64,000 nt of DNA from Psococerastis gibbosa (Eukaryota; Arthropoda; Insecta; Psocodea; Psocidae): assembly GCA_963971405.1 (NCBI GenBank), contig OZ020487.1, forward strand, positions 39,777,039 to 39,841,038. The letters are read 5' to 3'. Of the stretch, positions 59,274 through 64,000 are shown piece after piece (position 1 is the first letter of the stretch; every line of letters begins with the position of its first letter). Both the position numbers and the translations under genes were made by a program. The notes beneath the pieces were generated by a model. It had not been told where the DNA came from. It worked only from the letters and a program-made list of their open reading frames with translations, and ran no database searches.

Positions 59274-60285
59274 TTTTTTTTTTTTTTTTTTTTTTTTTTA
59301 ATTATAAGCGCTAGACCCGTGTGGGTAAACGCGCTTTCTGGTTTGTAGTTAGTTTGCCGGCGTTGTTGTCTGTATTGTGTGTGTATGGTATGAGTTGGTG
59401 GTGTGTGGCAAACTGCGATCAGGAGGGCATTGGACAACGGGTTGCCCAGTGACCGTCTAAGGGCAGTTTGCCGATGCTTGTATTAAACCGGTGTGTTGTT
59501 TGCTAGATGAGGCTTGCCAGAGCTGCTGAGTGAAGAAAAGGAATGGTGTGCTGGAGAAGTATTGTATTGTGCGAGACTGCTTTCTGGAAATCTGTATCAG
59601 GAGGGAAGGTTCTGTATCTTGAGTAGACAGGGCATTCTATGACAATGTGAGGAATAATTCGTCGTACCTGACAATTGTGGCATATGGGTGGTGGGGTGCC
59701 CGCCATTAGGTGTCCATGTGTTAACCTTTTATGGCCTATTCTCAAACGAACCACCTTCACTTGGTCTCTTCTACTCATCTGGTGCTCGAACAAGTTCTAG
59801 CCCCCACCCTTGGTTGTATTTTTCTTAGTTTATTTTCCTTCGCAGTACTCCACTCTGTCTGCCAACATTCTGTTAAGAGGTTGTGTGCTGTATTTTTAAA
59901 GTCTGACGGGGGAAAGTAAGGGAAGGGGGGGGGGGAATGAAGACTTGTTGCAGAATTGGCTGCGTTGTCGGCCCTGATGTCATTACCCTCTATCCCTATG
60001 TGGGATGGGGCCCAGAGAAACTCAATGCATTGGGTCGGTGGTAGGCATGCGATTAAATTAATAATTAGGTGTATTAGGGGATTTTTAGGATGTAATTGTT
60101 GAATAGCTGTAAGGGCGGCTAAGCTGTCGGAGATGATAAGTGCTCTGTCTATGGAATGTATTATAATATGCAATATTGCTTGATGTATAGCTACAAGTTC
60201 AGCTGTATAGACGGACGCTTGCGGCAATAAGGGTATGAGGAGTAGATCTGAATTGTATGACACACCGGCCCCTGCGCCGTACTTT
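59274..60285 (-). pseudogene. LINE fragment: RNase H plus zinc knuckle, one frameshift
   Basis: Poly(A) tail seen as T26 at 59274-59299. Upstream frame (to about 60285): SVYTAELVAIHQAI (Glu), LIISDSLAALTAI (Asp), FLWAPSHIGIEGNDIRADNA, then KENKLRKIQPRVG. After a one-base shift near 59790: RRDQVKVVRLRIGHKRLTHG, HLMAGTPPPICHNCQVR, HIVIECPVY. Same family as the copy at 6865-7735. The final RNase H block reads GNDIRADNAA where GNExADxxA is usual. 5'-truncated. Confidence 0.85.
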
Positions 60286-60417
60286 TTTTGGAGATACCAT
60301 GAAAAAACAACAAAACCAAAAATTAATAATAGGTATTCTATTATATAATACATAAAGCAGCCTAGTCTTCTACAAACTTGAATGAATTGTACAAATTAAA
60401 TGCTTGTAATTGTAATT
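60286..60417. other. Short spacer
   Basis: AT-rich, ending in (AATTGT)n-like repeats at 60396-60420 (TGTAATTGTAATTGTAAT). Confidence 0.4.
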
Positions 60418-60700
60418 GTAATTTTTTGAAGGACTTTTTATGGACCCAAGCCTACTTATATATATAGTGGCCCATAGGTCATATGTCTAATGCCAACGAC
60501 CCCATGGATTTCGGACATTATTTGTGTTGTTTCCGTATGAATTTTTGGCCATTGGTAAACTGGTATATATACGCTCCCGATGTCAACCTACACCGGCTAT
60601 ACAAGCGGTAATGGACAAGCTGAGACAAGATTACCATTGACACAATGCAACAGGCGGAGGCATATGCGATTTAGCCAAGAACAAATACTACGAGTCTACA
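60418..60700 (+). repeat. Family F repeat (copy 3)
   Basis: Full-length, from TTTTTTGAAGGACTTTTTAT through CCAACGACCCCATGGATTTC, GATGTCAACCTACACCGGCT and GACAAGCTGAGACAAG to the end block. The run of T followed by GAAGG at its left, seen also at 14163, may be the A-tail of a retroposon in minus orientation. Confidence 0.7.
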
Positions 60701-61983
60701 TAATAGCTTGCTTAGTTAATTAAATAAAAAATAAGAAGTAATAAATAAGCGCTCTATGCTGCTCCTCAATATTCAATTACATTGAACCATAGAAACGAAT
60801 TTAACGGTGGAAAGGTTTGCGTAAAGTATTAATCTAATCCCACTTATAGAGAAGTAGGTACATTGGCGGAGCCAGGTCGGAAGGACGGGGGCATGCCCCC
60901 TCTCTCCTGATAAGATCCTCACGGCACTAAGATGCAGGATAATTTCTGCAAATTCTACATATACGGTATAGGAAATGGTATAGGTACCAAAATAGAATGG
61001 AAGCGCCCCCCGCACCCAGTATCCCTCGAGAAATAAGCCTGGATCCGCCCTTAGGTTTCGCAGTTACACAGATCCAACGACTTATAGCCTACCTACCGTA
61101 CTTAAAATATAAGTGACGCGTAAATGTTACAATAATAAAAATTAAATCTAAAGTAGGGTAGCGCTCGTCTGATCAGGCCTACGTTTCGGAAATTAAAAGT
61201 AGCCTAACATAATTACATATACTACACTATAAGCTTAATAATGGGACGTTTTAAATTCCTTGCGCAGCCTCAGAAAGCGTGCGTTATTGATATAAGAAAT
61301 AAAATATATTGCATTAAATACCACTTTTATGATACCTACAGAATAAATAATACAGACCAAATTAATTCTCCCGGGGGCCGCGTTGATGGGCATACTAACG
61401 CACGCTACGATATAGGCTACTTACTTATAATAGGTCGATTATGCAATACATCCATCATTGTTTTTGTACGCTTAGGCCCCAACACTATAAATGTTTCTCC
61501 CCGATGAAGGACTGTTTATATCAACGAATTACACAGCCTAAGCTCTATTCGCAGCCATACTTACTATCTTTCTAGGCAGAAACTCCCATTGCATACACAT
61601 CCAAAAAAGTAGGCCTACAAGTGGGTGAATTTATATGAAGAAATTTATTGACGGGCAAATTAATTGAAACACTCCGTTGGGAGATTGGCTACACACCTGC
61701 GTATGTCCCGGAATACTGAGTCAGCGAGCTGCTGAAAGAGCTACTCTCCTGTTGCTTGGCAACTGCTGTGGACCTCCCGCAACAGGTAGCTCATAACGTC
61801 CTGCGAACATTTAACGCTTGTTGCATTCGTTATTGCTTTGCCTCCCATTCGGTAAAGTATGGACTAAGCTTAAATGTCATCTCAACATACTGTAGCCTAT
61901 TTACAGTACCTAACTAGGCCTATATACTATATTATCTAATAATAATATACTACAAGGAATAAGAGGAATATATATATAGGCTA
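60701..61983. other. Intergenic, no gene recognised
   Basis: An 88-codon plus frame (61241-61507) lacks motifs. 61680-61860 is GC-richer with GATTGGCTAC (inverted CCAAT) and an RFX-like GTTGCTTGGCAAC at 61751-61763, a possible promoter of something outside the window. Confidence 0.3.
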
Positions 61984-62075
61984 ATTACAAAGGCTTTTAC
62001 GGCCGGAGTTACATGATGAATCAGTAGATAGAATCCGGGATGATAGGCCGGATTCTACTGACTCATAAAATAACT
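61984..62075 (+). repeat. Family G short repeat with hairpin (copy 4)
   Basis: TTACGGCCGGAGTTACATGA then AGAATCCGGGATGATAGGCC and GGATTCTACTGACTCAT, forming a stem between TGAATCAGTAGATAGAATCCGG and CCGGATTCTACTGACTCA. Confidence 0.6.
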
Positions 62076-62459
62076 TAATAAGAGGAATTTTCCAGATGTA
62101 TGCCTATACGGAAATTTATTAAGTATAATATAATAATGGGTGGCGCGGGGGGGGGGGGGGGGCAGCATTGCTGGGGGCGCACTTCAGTTCCCAAAAATAA
62201 TAAGATAATTTAGAAATCTACGTAATTAATAAAAATATTAAATATCAATTTGTTATCCATGTTGACTATAATTATGAAATTAGGAACTTCATCTCATTTA
62301 GAACTAAAAATTATCTTTCTCGCCAATCCTGCGCTTCACCAGTGGACGCAGAATGCACTAGCCACTGGGTACCAGCAAAACCAGACAGCGGCTGGTACGT
62401 TTTCCATTATTATTTTATTATTTATAGGCCTACTACAAACTTTTTCTTCCCATCCCACC

Positions 62460-62850
62460 ATGACCGTAGGCAAGGGGGGCTTATTGGGCTGCAGCCCCCT
62501 CCTCCCCCGAAATGAAAAGTTGGGAATTAAATGCATCTAGTACGCCAGTATACGGTAACATGAATATGTCTTCCTCTGTAAATTATAAGCTTTACTGGCG
62601 TTAAAATCGTAAAACCCCACTATTTCGGGCGTTTTTTTCTTCAAATTCCCCCCCCCCCCCCGGGGGGAGACCCTCGGACCCCCCTGTTTGATGCAATTTC
62701 AATAAGCATTCCTTTGTAAGTTTTGTAAAAAACCTATACTTTACTGCTGTTAAAATGAGTAAAATCCAACTATATTACACTTCTATTTTCATTTTTTTTT
62801 TCCCCCGGGGGAGACTCCCGGGCCCCCTCTACGTACAATATTATTTCCAT
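62460..62850. mobile_element. Composite MITE-like sequence with poly-C/poly-G tracts
   Basis: Starts like the CAAGGCCGTAGCC family (CATGACCGTAGGCAAGGGGG). It then carries GTAAAACCCCACTATTTCGG, a C14 tract, GGGGGAGACCCTCGGACCC, and AATAAGCATTCCTTTG as in the CAGRGGCGTAAAGT family. Ends are not resolved; several elements may overlap. Confidence 0.45.
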
Positions 62851-63465
62851 AAAATCTAAGCCGTCGTTATGGTAACATAACGCATATCCACAAAATGTTA
62901 TCTGGCTGTGTCCCCACTAAATTAGCATTTTACGTGCCTATATGTTATCATATATCAAATCAAATCAAAAGGTGTATTAGAAAATATACAAATACACAAT
63001 ACTGTAGGGCCAGATGGCCCATAACAGACTAAAAAATAAATAAATAAATAATTTAAAAACAAAATATTAAACACTTGAAAAAATATATAGCCTACGAGTA
63101 ACACCATAACCTCTTAAGAATACACTAGATAGGATCACAGCCACCCCCGAAAAAAATCCTGGCTTCGGGCTTGCATTATTTCCACTATTGACTATCACTT
63201 ATAACAGCGAGATGAAATAATACGACATGGTAGGGCGCACCAAATGTCTTGCGGGGGGGGGGGGGGGCATCAAAAGTTATTTACGCTACTGATCTGACTT
63301 CACCTGAGGTGATGTAACCTCCATATATTGAAAACTCCATTCTATCTAGTGCACTCTGCGAATATTTCGGGATGGGTCCGGACCCCCTCTGGCTACGGCC
63401 TTAACTGTGGCAAGCTTCTATGGAACAAATATAAGGCGGGTACCTATTCCACATAGGCTATATAA
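62851..63465. other. Intergenic with MITE scraps
   Basis: CCCCGAAAAAAATCCTGGCT at 63145-63164 and CCCCCTCTGGCTACGGCCTT at 63383-63402 are right ends of the CAAGGCCGTAGCC family; G15 at 63253-63267. (AAAT)n at 63035-63051. No gene. Confidence 0.45.
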
Positions 63466-63467
63466 GG

Positions 63468-64000
63468 TGGCTATTCCACCGGCGATTTTACTTCATATTT
63501 GATTTTGTGAATTTTGTCATTGACGTTTGTTTTGTTTTAAGGAGACTATTATATGTAGTTACTTAACTTATCTATTATAAATTAAGTTATAATAAGTCTC
63601 TACCATATTATAACTCAATTCATAACAGGTAAGTTAAGTATCTGCATAATAGTCTCCTTAAAATCTAAACGTTAGGTAATTCTATCAAAAAGCTTTTCCC
63701 CCTATTTGAGGCCTGTTAAAAAAATCCTTCCTCCCGAATTCTCGGAGCCTGTGCAAGGGTGTTGAAGGTCATGCCCCTAATTTAAAAGCCGCGTACATCT
63801 ACGAAAATGTTTTCCCCTTTTTCTACATTCTTATGAAGTGGGGGAATGAAACACCTACCCTTCAAAAACCTATCGCTATGCCGCAATTGAATTGGTTAGT
63901 GGATGACTTTGTTCAACCATGTCCGAATTGGAATTCAGCGGCGTTTAAAGATGTTAGGCCTAATAATGTTCTTGTCTACGGCGCTTATTCCACCTACGTC
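63468..64000. mobile_element. Harbinger-like element cut by the window edge
   Basis: Left end GGTGGCTATTCCACCGGCG after ATAA; near the window end GGCGCTTATTCCACCTACGTC is similar in sequence but not inverted, so the right end lies beyond 64000 or belongs to another copy. A second palindromic element is nested at 63537-63665. Confidence 0.4.
63537..63665. mobile_element. Small palindromic MITE
   Basis: TTTTAAGGAGACTATTATAT with TACTTAACTTA on the left is inverted as TAAGTTAAGTA with GCATAATAGTCTCCTTAAAA on the right; about 34-bp arms and a loop of some 60 bp. Flanks fit a TTA/TAA duplication, though they overlap the palindrome. Confidence 0.7.

Overview
This window is AT-rich, intron- and transposon-dominated DNA from an animal nuclear genome. 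Evidence for that: split genes with GT/AG junctions, metazoan membrane-protein families (TMEM184, TMEM200), tRNA-derived SINEs, non-LTR retrotransposon (LINE) tails, Tc1, hAT-like and Harbinger-like DNA transposons, and almost no long open frames. A marine invertebrate or basal deuterostome is my guess; the species cannot be named from the sequence. I see no prokaryotic genes, CRISPR array, rRNA or complete tRNA gene.

Three host genes can be supported, all on the minus strand. (1) 6277-6453 is the first coding exon of a TMEM184-like gene that continues past the left edge, or in exons I could not find. (2) 13582-17071 is a two-exon gene for a 216-residue protein starting MGCASS (a dual-acylation signal) and ending in a long acidic, Ala/Glu-rich helix. 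(3) 23107-54781 is a seven-exon TMEM200-like gene of about 31.7 kb whose exons join in phase to a 406-residue two-pass membrane protein with a Ser/Arg/Pro-rich tail. The joins were made by reading splice sites and phases, not from transcript data.

The rest is mostly repeats. Recognisable groups are: LINE 3' ends of at least four kinds (340-600, 1292-1876, 6865-7735, 28455-30200, 57235-57728, 59274-60285); a tRNA-derived SINE with an (ATTT)n tail; hAT-like MITEs (short non-autonomous DNA transposons) with 8-bp target duplications and poly-G/poly-C subterminal tracts; a Harbinger-like MITE with long arms and TTA duplications; a ~0.7-0.9 kb repeat carrying an E-box/CRE motif and a GACA-rich segment; a Tc1 pseudogene (52831-54490); a 1.73-kb fold-back element with ~0.5-kb arms (3724-5452); and several unclassified families.

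Layout: 1-6.2 kb repeats; 6.3 kb TMEM184 exon; 6.6-13.5 kb repeats and blank sequence; 13.6-17.1 kb MGCASS gene; 17.1-23.1 kb intergenic with MITEs; 23.1-54.8 kb TMEM200-like gene, its introns crowded with nested elements; 54.8-64 kb intergenic with LINEs and MITEs, the last one cut by the window edge. The three genes share a strand but show no sign of functional coupling.
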